This document shows, piece after piece, positions 44,599 to 53,548 of a stretch of 64,000 bases of DNA. The notes under the pieces are model-generated. The model did not search any database and was not told the DNA's origin. It saw only the letters and a program-made list of their open reading frames with translations. This stretch comes from Marinirhabdus sp963799365 (GTDB taxonomy: Bacteria > Bacteroidota > Bacteroidia > Flavobacteriales > Flavobacteriaceae): contig CAWCWV010000008.1 in the NCBI GenBank assembly GCA_963799365.1, forward strand, positions 296,440 to 360,439, in the 5' to 3' direction. Positions within the stretch are counted from its first letter, which is position 1. Each line of letters begins with the position of its first letter. The position numbers and the translations under genes were made by a program.

Positions 44599-44757
44599 GG
44601 CAAAGCCGATACATAAGTAGTGGCGGCGACGCTTCCCACGGCTGATTCGCAGGCTGCTCTTACAACGCTAGCCGACCCGCCCGTACCGAAAAGGCACGTT
44701 TGGGCGGGTGCAGCTGCTCAAGGCTTGCTGTATCATATGAAAAACCGTTGGGCAAAA
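44599..44757 (+). repeat. Cassette-like hairpin repeat, copy 1
   Basis: It shares three blocks with copy 2 at 45440: CATAAGTAGTGGC near the start; a stem of CCCGCC(C/T)G type around AAAAGRCGTT, ending GGCGGGTGCA; and GCTYAAGRCYTGCTRTATCATAT near the end. Here the stem is ACCCGCCC with GGGCGGGT. It is much more GC-rich than the genes on either side. Confidence 0.8.
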
Positions 44758-44786
44758 TACTATTAATCATATTTCTAAAACAAAAC

Positions 44787-45401
44787 ATGAAAAACATCAC
44801 TATCTCGCTTATCAGTTTATTTCTCTTATTAAGCATAAAATCTAGTTCGCAAATTGATTATAAGATTCAGATCAATGATACATTAATGGAAGTTGCACTT
44901 GATGAAGAATACAACTTAGTACTTGATAATAAGGAAATAAAATTTAAAATTGTTTCCAAGGATACACTTGTTTATCAAGATGATTCATTCAAATTTAACT
45001 ATTCAAAAGACTACAGAGTTTCTCGTGTAGAAATTGATAAGGATATTGAGCAAGTAATGATAGTAAATGCGGAAGGCTCTGGTTTTATGATACAAAAATA
45101 TTCTACGATAAATCCAACAACGCTAAATGAAATTATGTTATCAGAAATCACAAAAGAAAGTGTGAGTTATGGTTACAATCTGAAAAGAGAAGACTATACA
45201 AGAAAATTGAAATCGGGACGAAGTCTTGACGTCGATAAAGCAATTCTCACCTACAAGGATGACACCTCTATATACGAAATCGCTTCAATAGGAAATAAAG
45301 ATGAGGGAATCATAATTCTTACTATGATATCGGTTGATGAAATTAGTACGGAAGGAAAAAAAATACTTGAAATGATGTGGGATTCACTTGAATACAAATA
45401 A
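44787..45401 (+). CDS. Secreted island protein, unknown
   Basis: 204 residues from the ATG at 44787, which opens a good signal peptide (MKNITISLISLFLLLSIKSS). The longer frame from 44700 would begin inside the hairpin repeat and is not credible. The mature part is polar and probably beta-rich (DTLMEVALDEEYNLVLDNKEIKFKIV). No family is recognised. Like its neighbour it is directly followed by a hairpin repeat. Confidence 0.72.
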   Translation: MKNITISLISLFLLLSIKSSSQIDYKIQINDTLMEVALDEEYNLVLDNKEIKFKIVSKDTLVYQDDSFKFNYSKDYRVSRVEIDKDIEQVMIVNAEGSGFMIQKYSTINPTTLNEIMLSEITKESVSYGYNLKREDYTRKLKSGRSLDVDKAILTYKDDTSIYEIASIGNKDEGIIILTMISVDEISTEGKKILEMMWDSLEYK

Positions 45402-45439
45402 TTATTTTGCCAAAATAAGAAGTGAGCTAAAAAAAATGA

Positions 45440-45554
45440 CAAAGCGAATTCATAAGTAGTGGCCCTGGCAGTTTCTTCCTCTCCCCGCCTGCACCGCAAA
45501 AGACGTTCAGGCGGGTGCATTCGCTTAAGACCTGCTATATCATATAAAAAACCA
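45440..45554 (+). repeat. Cassette-like hairpin repeat, copy 2
   Basis: It has the same three blocks as copy 1 but is shorter. The stem is CCCGCCTG with CAGGCGGG: the seventh pair is T-A where copy 1 has C-G, so base pairing is kept despite change. Confidence 0.8.
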
Positions 45555-45632
45555 TAGAAAATATTAAACCACTATAAATTAATTAAGTTTTTTAATAAAA
45601 ACTTAATTAACGTGTTGTCTTATTTAAGTTTA

Positions 45633-45663
45633 TTGTTTATTTATTAAATAATAATTATCTTTG
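45633..45663 (+). promoter_or_regulatory. Promoter of the Fic gene
   Basis: TATCTTTG at 45656-45663 is a perfect -7 element with a TTG-type -33 box about 20 bases upstream. Transcription should start near 45670. This rules out the TTG codon at 45661 as start and supports the ATG at 45676. Confidence 0.6.
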
Positions 45664-45675
45664 ATAAAAAAAAGG

Positions 45676-46800
45676 ATGATAAATTTTAATTCAGGAACTT
45701 ATGTAAGTCAAGGAAGTTTTAAAAGTTTTCTTCCAGAAATAATAAATAAACAATGGACCCTTGACGATATAGAAGTAATAAGTTTATTAAGTCAAGCTGA
45801 TAGACAATTAGGTCGATTAGACATGTATTCAGAGTATATTCCAAACATTGACTTATTCATCAGCATGCACGTTTTAAAGGAAGCAACTCAATCCAGTAAA
45901 ATTGAAGGCACTAAAACAAATATTGCTGAGGCGTTACAAAAGAAAATTGATATAGCTGAAGAGAAAAAAGATGATTGGGAAGAGGTTCAAAATTACATTG
46001 AAGCGCTCAATAAAGCCATAGAAAAATTAAAGGAAATTCCGTTTTCTTCCAGACTAATTAAACAAACACATAAAATTTTATTACAAGGTGTTAGAGGTAA
46101 ACATAAAGTGCCTGGAGAGTTTAGAAATAGTCAGAATTGGATAGGTGGAGCTTCAATATCAGATGCGGTTTTTATTCCACCAAATAAATCGGATATTGGA
46201 GAATTAATGAGTGATCTAGAAAAATTTGCTCATAGTGAAGAGATTATGCTTCCAGATTTATTGAAAATTGCACTTATTCATTATCAATTTGAAACAATCC
46301 ACCCATTCTTAGATGGAAATGGAAGAGTTGGAAGACTGATGATTACTTTATATTTAGTAGAAAAAAAAATTCTAAAAAAACCTATACTATATTTATCAGA
46401 TTTTTTCGAGAGAAATAGATCATTGTACTACGATAACTTAACAAAAGTTAGAGAAAAAAATGATATTCAACAATGGTTTAAATTCTTCCTAGTTGGTGTT
46501 ATTGAAACTGCAAAAAGTAGTATTGAAACATTCGATCAAATATTAAAATTACAAAAAGAAGTTGATGAAAAACTTCAAATGCTCGGAAGTAGAATGAACA
46601 ATGGTAGAAATGTAATTAATCATATGTATCAACACCCATTAATTGATGCTCAAAAAGTTCAAACTATTACAGATTTATCTATGCCTTCAGTTTATAAATT
46701 AATCGCTGAACTTGAAAAGTTAGAAATTATAAAGGAGCAGACTGGAGCTAAAAGAGGCAAACAGTATTGGTTTCCAGAATATGTCAAAATATTTGTTTAA
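45676..46800 (+). CDS. Fic family protein (putative AMPylase), class II
   Basis: 374 residues. The Fic core motif HPFLDGNGRVGR lies at 209-220 with catalytic His209. An N-terminal inhibitory motif SSKIEG (73-78) fits the (S/T)xxxE(G/N) pattern, so the enzyme should be self-inhibited without a separate antitoxin. The C-terminal part (about 300-374) looks like a winged helix (DAQKVQTITDLSMPSVYKLIAELEKLEII). Fic enzymes usually transfer AMP to target proteins. It has its own promoter. Confidence 0.93.
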   Translation: MINFNSGTYVSQGSFKSFLPEIINKQWTLDDIEVISLLSQADRQLGRLDMYSEYIPNIDLFISMHVLKEATQSSKIEGTKTNIAEALQKKIDIAEEKKDDWEEVQNYIEALNKAIEKLKEIPFSSRLIKQTHKILLQGVRGKHKVPGEFRNSQNWIGGASISDAVFIPPNKSDIGELMSDLEKFAHSEEIMLPDLLKIALIHYQFETIHPFLDGNGRVGRLMITLYLVEKKILKKPILYLSDFFERNRSLYYDNLTKVREKNDIQQWFKFFLVGVIETAKSSIETFDQILKLQKEVDEKLQMLGSRMNNGRNVINHMYQHPLIDAQKVQTITDLSMPSVYKLIAELEKLEIIKEQTGAKRGKQYWFPEYVKIFV

Positions 46801-47014
46801 TGTTACACTACAAAGTATATAGCGCATAGCTAATAGTTGCTTAAAGGAAGTTAAGGCATATTTGGAAAGTCGCTAAAATTTTAAATGTGGCTTGTGCTAA
46901 ACAGAAAAGTAATTGCCTGTTCTTCTATACTTTTGAAAATTTATTGCCAAAACTTTTTGAAGGAAAACCCTATCTTCAACCCCAAAAATAATAATTCACA
47001 CAAAAACTTTATAC

Positions 47015-48040
47015 ATGAGATTTCGACAAAATTGTTTCTTATTCGCACTTTTTTTCTTTACCCTTCAGAGCTTTGCGCAAGTTACGGTTGAAGATATTGT
47101 GAGGGAGGGAATGCAATATCATGATAATGGCGAGTATGACAGGGCCATCGAAACGTACAATAAAGCCTTTAAAATTGATCCTGAGTCAATGCTCGTGAAT
47201 TACGAAATTTCACTTAGTTATTTCAAAAAAGGCGATTATGAATCGGCTATCGAATACTCGGACGTCATCTTAAAAAACGATAAAGACTTTTTGCTACAAG
47301 CGTATGTGAACAAAGGTTCAGCACTCGACTTGCTAGGCCGAACCAAAGAGTCCATCAAACTGTTGGAAAAGGGTATCAAAAAATTGGACCCGCACTATTT
47401 GATGTTCTACAATCTCGCATTAAATTATTATAATTTAGGCGACTTAGACAAAGCCGAAAAAAATGTTGTCGAAGCCATTGAAACCAATCCAAATCACTCT
47501 AGTAGCCATTTAATGCTTGCTAACATTCACAACCAAAGGGATAATCCCGTACAGACCTTATTGGCAGCACATTATTTTCTGTTACTCGAGCCAGATACCG
47601 ATAGATCAAAAAGTGCCTATGCCATGATTCAAGAAAATTTTGGTGGCAATGTTTCTAAAGATCCAGAAAAACCCAATACCATCAACATTACCCTAACACC
47701 AAATAGTGACAATCAAATGGGAGCAGCTGAAATGATGATTTCTATGTTAGAAGCATCAAAATCCATCGAGAAAAACAAAGAAAAGACTGATGACGAACTA
47801 TTTATTGAAAACACTGAATCATTTTTCACCCTCATGGGTGAATTAAAAAAGAAGAAAAACAAAGAAATTTGGTGGACCTTCTACACCACTTTCTTTTATG
47901 ACCTTGCCAAGAGCGATCACATAACCACATATTGTAAATACGTCTCACAAAGCGATAATGAAAGTTCCGTTACATGGTTAAACAACAACGGAGAGAAATT
48001 GGATGAATTTGATGCCTGGCTTAAAAATAATCAATCTTAG
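47015..48040 (+). CDS. Secreted TPR protein
   Basis: 341 residues: signal peptide (about 1-22, ends SFAQ), then at least four TPRs (for example HDNGEYDRAIETYNKAFKIDP near 38-58 and YYNLGDLDKAEKNVVEAIETNP). The C-terminal third is helical with a Met-rich segment and KKKKNKEIWWTFYTTFFYD. It probably acts as a periplasmic scaffold. A palindromic terminator follows at 48060. Confidence 0.88.
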   Translation: MRFRQNCFLFALFFFTLQSFAQVTVEDIVREGMQYHDNGEYDRAIETYNKAFKIDPESMLVNYEISLSYFKKGDYESAIEYSDVILKNDKDFLLQAYVNKGSALDLLGRTKESIKLLEKGIKKLDPHYLMFYNLALNYYNLGDLDKAEKNVVEAIETNPNHSSSHLMLANIHNQRDNPVQTLLAAHYFLLLEPDTDRSKSAYAMIQENFGGNVSKDPEKPNTINITLTPNSDNQMGAAEMMISMLEASKSIEKNKEKTDDELFIENTESFFTLMGELKKKKNKEIWWTFYTTFFYDLAKSDHITTYCKYVSQSDNESSVTWLNNNGEKLDEFDAWLKNNQS

Positions 48041-48059
48041 AAAACATCCTGTAAGAAAA

Positions 48060-48090
48060 AACTGCCAAGGTTAACCGTGGCGGTTTTATT
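48060..48090. terminator. Palindromic bidirectional terminator
   Basis: A 26-base palindrome (13 pairs, one mismatch, one wobble, centre GGTTAACC) is flanked by A-run on the left and T-rich sequence on the right. It lies between the convergent TPR and rtcB genes and can serve both. Its right 17 bases recur at 62448-62464. Confidence 0.72.
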
Positions 48091-48110
48091 TAATGAAGAC
48101 TTAAAATCCA

Positions 48111-49511
48111 CTATTGACTATTGCGTTTTTCACGCTTTCTTTTTCGCCAAGGCGCATTTTTCTGCCAGTCGCCTGCCATAATACAGCCGTAAGGCAACAC
48201 TTCGTCCACGACATACCCCAAGTCAAATTGCTCCATTTGCTCTCGAACATTTGCGGCCGACTTGTATGCACTGGGCAACTCGGAAATATCAATCTCATCA
48301 CTATAAAACCGAATGTCTAAACCTTCTGTTTCTTCCGTAAAGATATCTTCATCCGTCTTATGAGCCAAGTTTCTTTTATGCTGAGTTCGGCTCATGTTTC
48401 TTCCAGCTCCGTGGGGTGCAAATCCCAAGTTGTTTTTTGTCGTAGCTCCGTCAACGATTAAAATAGGCTCAGCCATATTTAAGGGGATCAACCTGGGACC
48501 TGTAATATCTGGCATAAATTTAGGGTCTAATGGTGTGGCTCCTTTGGCGTGGTAAAATATATCTTCATCTTTAAAGACAAAATTGTGCTCGTTCCAAAAC
48601 CTGTTCTCCTTATCAGCTTGTAACAAAGAACCCGTAGCCTCGTGGATGATCTCATGATTCAATTTGGTCCATGCTCTAATAATCTGCAACGCTTCCCAGT
48701 AATCCTGCCCTTCTTTGGTATCAAAAGGAATCCAAGCGTTTTGCGGCAAGGTTTCAGGTGACAAATGTTGTCTAAAATTATTAGCAACCTGCATTCCTTT
48801 ATTGTACAACATCGCCCCAGGACCTCTGGAACCATGGTGTGTAACCATCATAGTATTGCCTGTTGCCGCAGAGGTACCAATGTATAGAAAATGATTTCCA
48901 TCTCCTTGGGTACCCAAATGCTCTTGTGCCATCGACAACATTTTCTGAGAATTTAAAAAAGGATTGTTTTCAAATCGCTCTTTTAAATCGTTTGGCAATT
49001 TATGTTGATGCCCTCTTGGTCTTCCACCAGGACCAAAATGAGTACTCGAATGTGCTGCATCTAATAGCATTGATGGTTTTACCTTTCCAAAATCGGTCAA
49101 CATTACCGAACAACAAATATCGGCACTATGCATTCCTGGGTGGATTGCATTCCTGGTAGCCACTACCCCACCCACGGGAATTGTCCCCAAAGGTCCAGCC
49201 GGACAAGCATCTGGCATAACGGCCCCTGCAACTACAGTAGGGGTTCGCATTACGGCGTTCATCGTGGCAGTTACCTTTTCCACATTCTCTTCCTCCAATA
49301 CATTTTCGGCTACAATATTTTTAGCATATCCTAGTGGTGTTTCCAACAAAGCCAAAGCAGGAGGTAATTTAAATTGCTCTAAGTACGCCTCCATTTCAGC
49401 CTGGGACAATCCATTTTCATTGATATGCGCAATGGCCTCCGGGTACCAAGCTCCGGGAGGGAATCCCAAGGCTTTAATTTCTTTTCCTGTGATAATTGTT
49501 GTTTTTTCCAT
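48111..49511 (-). CDS. rtcB: RtcB family RNA ligase
   Basis: 466 residues. RtcB joins RNA 2',3'-cyclic phosphate or 3'-phosphate ends to 5'-OH ends with GTP and Mn2+. Seen here: HPGMHSADICCSV (metal Asp and Cys; E. coli has DIGCG), GTQGDGNHFLYIG, VTHHGSRGPG and APHGAGRNMSR with the His that takes GMP. The DICCS variant is unusual but keeps the Asp and Cys ligands. It is divergent from a WYL regulator, a pairing that suggests stress-controlled RNA repair. Confidence 0.94.
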   Translation of the reverse strand: MEKTTIITGKEIKALGFPPGAWYPEAIAHINENGLSQAEMEAYLEQFKLPPALALLETPLGYAKNIVAENVLEEENVEKVTATMNAVMRTPTVVAGAVMPDACPAGPLGTIPVGGVVATRNAIHPGMHSADICCSVMLTDFGKVKPSMLLDAAHSSTHFGPGGRPRGHQHKLPNDLKERFENNPFLNSQKMLSMAQEHLGTQGDGNHFLYIGTSAATGNTMMVTHHGSRGPGAMLYNKGMQVANNFRQHLSPETLPQNAWIPFDTKEGQDYWEALQIIRAWTKLNHEIIHEATGSLLQADKENRFWNEHNFVFKDEDIFYHAKGATPLDPKFMPDITGPRLIPLNMAEPILIVDGATTKNNLGFAPHGAGRNMSRTQHKRNLAHKTDEDIFTEETEGLDIRFYSDEIDISELPSAYKSAANVREQMEQFDLGYVVDEVLPYGCIMAGDWQKNAPWRKRKREKRNSQ

Positions 49512-49619
49512 AATTTTGTTTCGTTAAGCCCCGCCACCTCCTCTGGGTGACGGAGCATTACTACTGAAAAGGCAGATACCTAAATGCCTTTCCTTTTCTA
49601 CACTACAAATATTTGCAAA

Positions 49620-49646
49620 CTACTGCGCAATCTTTTTGCGTAGTAG
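49620..49646. promoter_or_regulatory. Probable WYL regulator operator between rtcB and WYL gene
   Basis: An 11-base inverted repeat with one mismatch: CTACTGCGCAA, spacer TCTTT, TTGCGTAGTAG. It lies 37 bases before the WYL start and 109 bases before the rtcB start, in the only gap between these divergent genes. A dimeric regulator could control both from here. Confidence 0.55.
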
Positions 49647-49682
49647 ATTTCTTTTTTTACTTTTCCCAAAAATTGTTGATCC

Positions 49683-50696
49683 ATGGCAGTAAATAAAAAC
49701 GCACTCATTCGTTACAAAACCATCGATAAATGCCTTCAAAACAGCATGCGCGATTGGACATTGGATGACCTCATAGAGAGTTGTAGCGATACGCTATACG
49801 AATTGGAAGGTCGTGATGTTAATGTAAGTAAACGTACCATCCAGTTAGACATACAACTAATGCGTAGTGATAAATTAGGATACAATGCTCCTATTGAGGT
49901 CTATGATAAAAAGTATTATCGCTATGGCGATCCCGATTATTCGATCACCAATATTCCCTTAACGGAAAACGACATGAATGTGTTGACTGAAACCATGAGC
50001 ATGTTAAAGCAATTTCAGGATTTTTCGCTATTTGGGGAGTTTAAAGGCATAATTAATAAATTAGAAGATAAAATATACACCGAAAAGAACAACAAGCCAG
50101 CGATTATTCATCTAGACAAAAATGAGCTATTAAAGGGGTTGGGGTTTCTAGACGAGATCTATCAGGCTATTTTAAAGGAAGTGGTACTTGTACTCACCTA
50201 CCAATCGTTTAAGGCAAGACATCCCAATATTGTTGTATTCCATCCTTATTTACTAAAAGAGTTCAACAACCGATGGTTTGTGGTGGGCAAACGCCATTCG
50301 GAAGAGAAATTCTTGACCCTGGCATTGGACCGGATCAATGCCATAGACTATAACTTCGAGTTGGACTATCAACCTCGCAGTCTTGATGCAGATGAATATT
50401 ACCAAAATACAATAGGTGTTACGGTCATGGATACGCACAATTTAAAGCACGTACGTTTTAAGGTTGACAAGGGCAATGCGCCTTATGTACTTACCAAACC
50501 GTTTCACCATTCACAAAAAGAGATTGAGCAACACAAAGACGGTAGCATCACTTTTGAGATTTTTGTACACCTTAATTTTGAGCTAGAGCGCATGATCTTA
50601 GGGTTTGGCGAAAGCATCGAAGTCTTAGGTCCCCGTCAATTAAGAGGACGGATAAAAAAGAAGTTGCGATTGGCCCTGGGGAAATATGGGGATTAG
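49683..50696 (+). CDS. WYL domain transcriptional regulator
   Basis: 337 residues: N-terminal winged helix (about 5-75, with LDDLIESCSDTLYELEGRDVNVSKRTIQLDI), a middle linker, a WYL domain (about 150-240; VVLVLTYQSFKARHPNIVVFHPYLLKEFNNRWFVVGKR) and a C-terminal WCX-like extension ending LGPRQLRGRIKKKL. WYL domains sense ligands, in some cases single-stranded DNA or nucleotides. It is divergent from rtcB, which it probably regulates. Confidence 0.92.
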   Translation: MAVNKNALIRYKTIDKCLQNSMRDWTLDDLIESCSDTLYELEGRDVNVSKRTIQLDIQLMRSDKLGYNAPIEVYDKKYYRYGDPDYSITNIPLTENDMNVLTETMSMLKQFQDFSLFGEFKGIINKLEDKIYTEKNNKPAIIHLDKNELLKGLGFLDEIYQAILKEVVLVLTYQSFKARHPNIVVFHPYLLKEFNNRWFVVGKRHSEEKFLTLALDRINAIDYNFELDYQPRSLDADEYYQNTIGVTVMDTHNLKHVRFKVDKGNAPYVLTKPFHHSQKEIEQHKDGSITFEIFVHLNFELERMILGFGESIEVLGPRQLRGRIKKKLRLALGKYGD

Positions 50697-50884
50697 TTGG
50701 CAGGCTCATATTAGATTTCATTTTTTCTCTATTGAAAAACAAATAGTTAGAAAAACTTAATTTAGAAATTCTGCTTGAACCTTGCACAACTAGGGAGATT
50801 GATGGTATATTTATAGCCCCTTTTAGTAATCTTTTAAGGATTTCTAATTAAATCAATAGTAACTTTTAAAGATTAAAAACCTAC

Positions 50885-51913
50885 ATGAGCCACAATTTCA
50901 ATGAAGATTCTCATTCGAAAGGAAAACAATTCGAAAATTTTGTTCAGAATGTGTTATTCCCATCATCACATTATAAAATTCTGCATAAAACGAACGATTT
51001 TGAGCAGAACTCCGAACGTTTTGTAGCGAGCACCCTCGAACCAGACTTTAAAATACAAAGTCTGGTTACTGGTGAAGAATTTTATGTGGAAGCCAAATAC
51101 AGATCTAAAACTTTTAATAATCGTTATGATATTTTGAGCAATCAACAATTAGCGAGTTTCCCAGAACTATCTGAGAACACACCCATTTATATCGCCTTCG
51201 GATATGGCGGAGAGGCTAGCGAACCAGAATTTGTAAGCTTACTACCTTATTCAAAGCAAATAGAAAAAACGATGGCTCCTGAAGAGGTATTTGTTTGTAG
51301 CATCGAAAAAAATGCAGTTCAAATATCAGAATTGCCTAAAGTCGAATATAGTGAAAATAAGACCAATGAATTTAGCGTAGAAAAAACTAAAAGTGACTCT
51401 TCCCAAGAGGGATCATCTCAAAAAAATGCATCCTCAAAATCGAACCAGAGAACTAAAAATGTTCTTACCGGGGCCGCACTTATAGGTATTATCTTAATCG
51501 CGCTGAGTTCATTTCTTATGGTAACACACGAGGATGAAATTGACTACAATGTCCATCTTCCAGATAAGATAATGCGCTATTATAAAATTGCAAATAATTA
51601 TGAATTCGATTTATTAATACCGTTTTTTGACAATCGCGTTAATTGGTACGGAGCTGCTAAACTAAAACCAGAAGAAGTAATAGCTTCAGTAAAAAAAGAT
51701 TTTAAAAGAATGCCATTTATACAATCCATTGTAGACCCCGAATCTTTCAAAATTATAAAGCAAGAAGATGGCGATTACCACGTGACCTATGACATGGTCT
51801 ACAAGGAAAAACGCAAGAAAATACTTCCATATACCGTTTACAACCTAAAAATAGTTACCTATTGGGATCCGCAATTTAATTTAAAGAGCATTTCGGAGAT
51901 TAGAGAAAAATAA
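50885..51913 (+). CDS. Membrane-anchored protein with PD-(D/E)xK-like domain
   Basis: 342 residues. The N-terminal domain (about 10-140) shows a nuclease-like pattern: KGKQFENFVQNVLF, then EPDFKI (D54), then EEFYVEAKYRSK (E69, K71). A Ser/Lys-rich linker and one membrane helix (about 193-214) follow, then a C-terminal domain (about 220-342) that may be extracytoplasmic. I know no named family with this layout. It is directly upstream of the type I restriction genes on the same strand. It may be a restriction accessory protein or an independent defence gene. Confidence 0.7.
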   Translation: MSHNFNEDSHSKGKQFENFVQNVLFPSSHYKILHKTNDFEQNSERFVASTLEPDFKIQSLVTGEEFYVEAKYRSKTFNNRYDILSNQQLASFPELSENTPIYIAFGYGGEASEPEFVSLLPYSKQIEKTMAPEEVFVCSIEKNAVQISELPKVEYSENKTNEFSVEKTKSDSSQEGSSQKNASSKSNQRTKNVLTGAALIGIILIALSSFLMVTHEDEIDYNVHLPDKIMRYYKIANNYEFDLLIPFFDNRVNWYGAAKLKPEEVIASVKKDFKRMPFIQSIVDPESFKIIKQEDGDYHVTYDMVYKEKRKKILPYTVYNLKIVTYWDPQFNLKSISEIREK

Positions 51914-51988
51914 GATTTTGAAGAGGATTATATTCCTCAGTTTAACATAGAAGCTTTATATTATATTTACGAAAACACCAATTCATTA

Positions 51989-53548
51989 ATGACCGAACAA
52001 ACACAACAATTACAAGCCCAACTCTGGAACATTGCAAATACCCTTCGTGGTAAAATGGATGCCGATGATTTTAGAGACTACATACTAGGCTTCATTTTTT
52101 ATAAGTACCTCAGCAAAAAAATGGAACTCTATGCCAATGAAATCTTAGAGCCAGACAACTTAACCTTTCAAGACCTGGAAGGGCACGCACAAGAAACCGC
52201 CTATCTGGATGCCGTAAAAGATGCCGCCTTAGATAAATTAGGCTATTTTTTATTGCCCTCTGAACTATTTTCTGAACTCGCACGACGCGGTAACTCTGGT
52301 GGGAAGCACCAATTTATTTTAGGCGATCTCGCCAAAGTGCTTACCCATATTGAACAAAGCACCATGGGCTCCGAGAGTGAAGAAGATTTTGGAAACCTCT
52401 TTGAAGATTTAGATTTAACCAGTAGCAAACTCGGGAAATCTGAAAATGATAAAAACGAACTCATTGTTAAGGTGCTCTCGCATTTAGACGAAATAGATTT
52501 TGACATTGCCAATAGCGAAAGCGACATGCTGGGTGATGCCTACGAATACCTTATTGGCCAATTTGCCTCGGGCGCCGGAAAAAAAGCAGGGGAATTTTAC
52601 ACCCCTCAACAAGTATCGAATGTACTGGCGCAATTGGTTACCCAAGGCAAGAAAAAGCTGAAAAGTGTATACGACCCTACCTGTGGTTCTGGCTCGCTAT
52701 TGTTACGTGTGGCAAAACAAGTGGACGAAGTGAGTGCTTTTTACGGACAGGAAATGAACCCAACTACGTATAACCTATGCCGTATGAACATGATCATGCA
52801 CGATGTGCATTACAAACGGTTTGATATAAAAAATGAAAATACCCTAGAAAAACCGCAGCACGAGGATATGCGTTTTGAAGCCATCGTTGCCAATCCTCCC
52901 TTTTCGGCAAAATGGAGTGCCAGTCCCCTATTTATGAGTGACGATCGTTTCGCTGCCTATGGAAAACTGGCACCCAAGAGCAAGGCCGACTTTGCCTTTG
53001 TACAGCATATGGTACACCAATTGGCTGATAATGGGACCATGGCATGTGTATTACCGCATGGGGTTTTGTTTCGTGGCGCGGCAGAAGGGCACATACGCAA
53101 GTATTTAATTAAAAACCGTAATTATCTGGATGCCGTGATAGGCTTACCTGCCAATATTTTTTACGGCACCAGTATCCCTACCTGTATTTTGGTACTAAAG
53201 AAAAAGCGTACCCATACAGACAACATTTTGTTTATAGATGCCAGCCAGCATTTTGAAAAAGTAAAGACCCAGAACATCCTACGAGAAGCCGATATTGAAA
53301 AAATTATAGCCACTTACGCCGAAAGAAAAACGACCGATAAATACAGCTATGTAGCCACCTTGGACGAAGTAGCCGAAAACGACTACAACCTCAACATACC
53401 GCGCTATGTTGATACCTTTGAAGAAGAAGAACCTGTTGACCTAGCAGCTGTTTCTAAAGCGCTGAAAGAACTCGATAGCGATATGAAAGAGACCTATGCC
53501 ACCATAGCCGAGTACTGTAACCAGTTAGGCATAGACACACCCTTCTAG
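51989..53548 (+). CDS. hsdM: Type I restriction-modification DNA methyltransferase subunit
   Basis: 519 residues. The helical HsdM N-terminal domain (about 8-150; LWNIANTLRGKMDADDFRDYILGFIFYKYLS) precedes the methyltransferase core with AdoMet motif DPTCGSGSLLLR (about 229-240) and catalytic NPPF (302-305). It should methylate adenine within the HsdS target. Its stop directly abuts the hsdS start, so the two are co-translated. Confidence 0.97.
   Translation: MTEQTQQLQAQLWNIANTLRGKMDADDFRDYILGFIFYKYLSKKMELYANEILEPDNLTFQDLEGHAQETAYLDAVKDAALDKLGYFLLPSELFSELARRGNSGGKHQFILGDLAKVLTHIEQSTMGSESEEDFGNLFEDLDLTSSKLGKSENDKNELIVKVLSHLDEIDFDIANSESDMLGDAYEYLIGQFASGAGKKAGEFYTPQQVSNVLAQLVTQGKKKLKSVYDPTCGSGSLLLRVAKQVDEVSAFYGQEMNPTTYNLCRMNMIMHDVHYKRFDIKNENTLEKPQHEDMRFEAIVANPPFSAKWSASPLFMSDDRFAAYGKLAPKSKADFAFVQHMVHQLADNGTMACVLPHGVLFRGAAEGHIRKYLIKNRNYLDAVIGLPANIFYGTSIPTCILVLKKKRTHTDNILFIDASQHFEKVKTQNILREADIEKIIATYAERKTTDKYSYVATLDEVAENDYNLNIPRYVDTFEEEEPVDLAAVSKALKELDSDMKETYATIAEYCNQLGIDTPF

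Noticed and set aside
44599..44757. Integron attC site
   Set aside because: GTTGGGC fits GTTRRRY at one end, but the matching RYYYAAC partner is not complementary, copy 2 lacks the site and no integron integrase is present.
44700..44786. Upstream start of the secreted protein at 44787
   Set aside because: The first 29 codons fall within the hairpin repeat; the ATG at 44787 opens a normal signal peptide.
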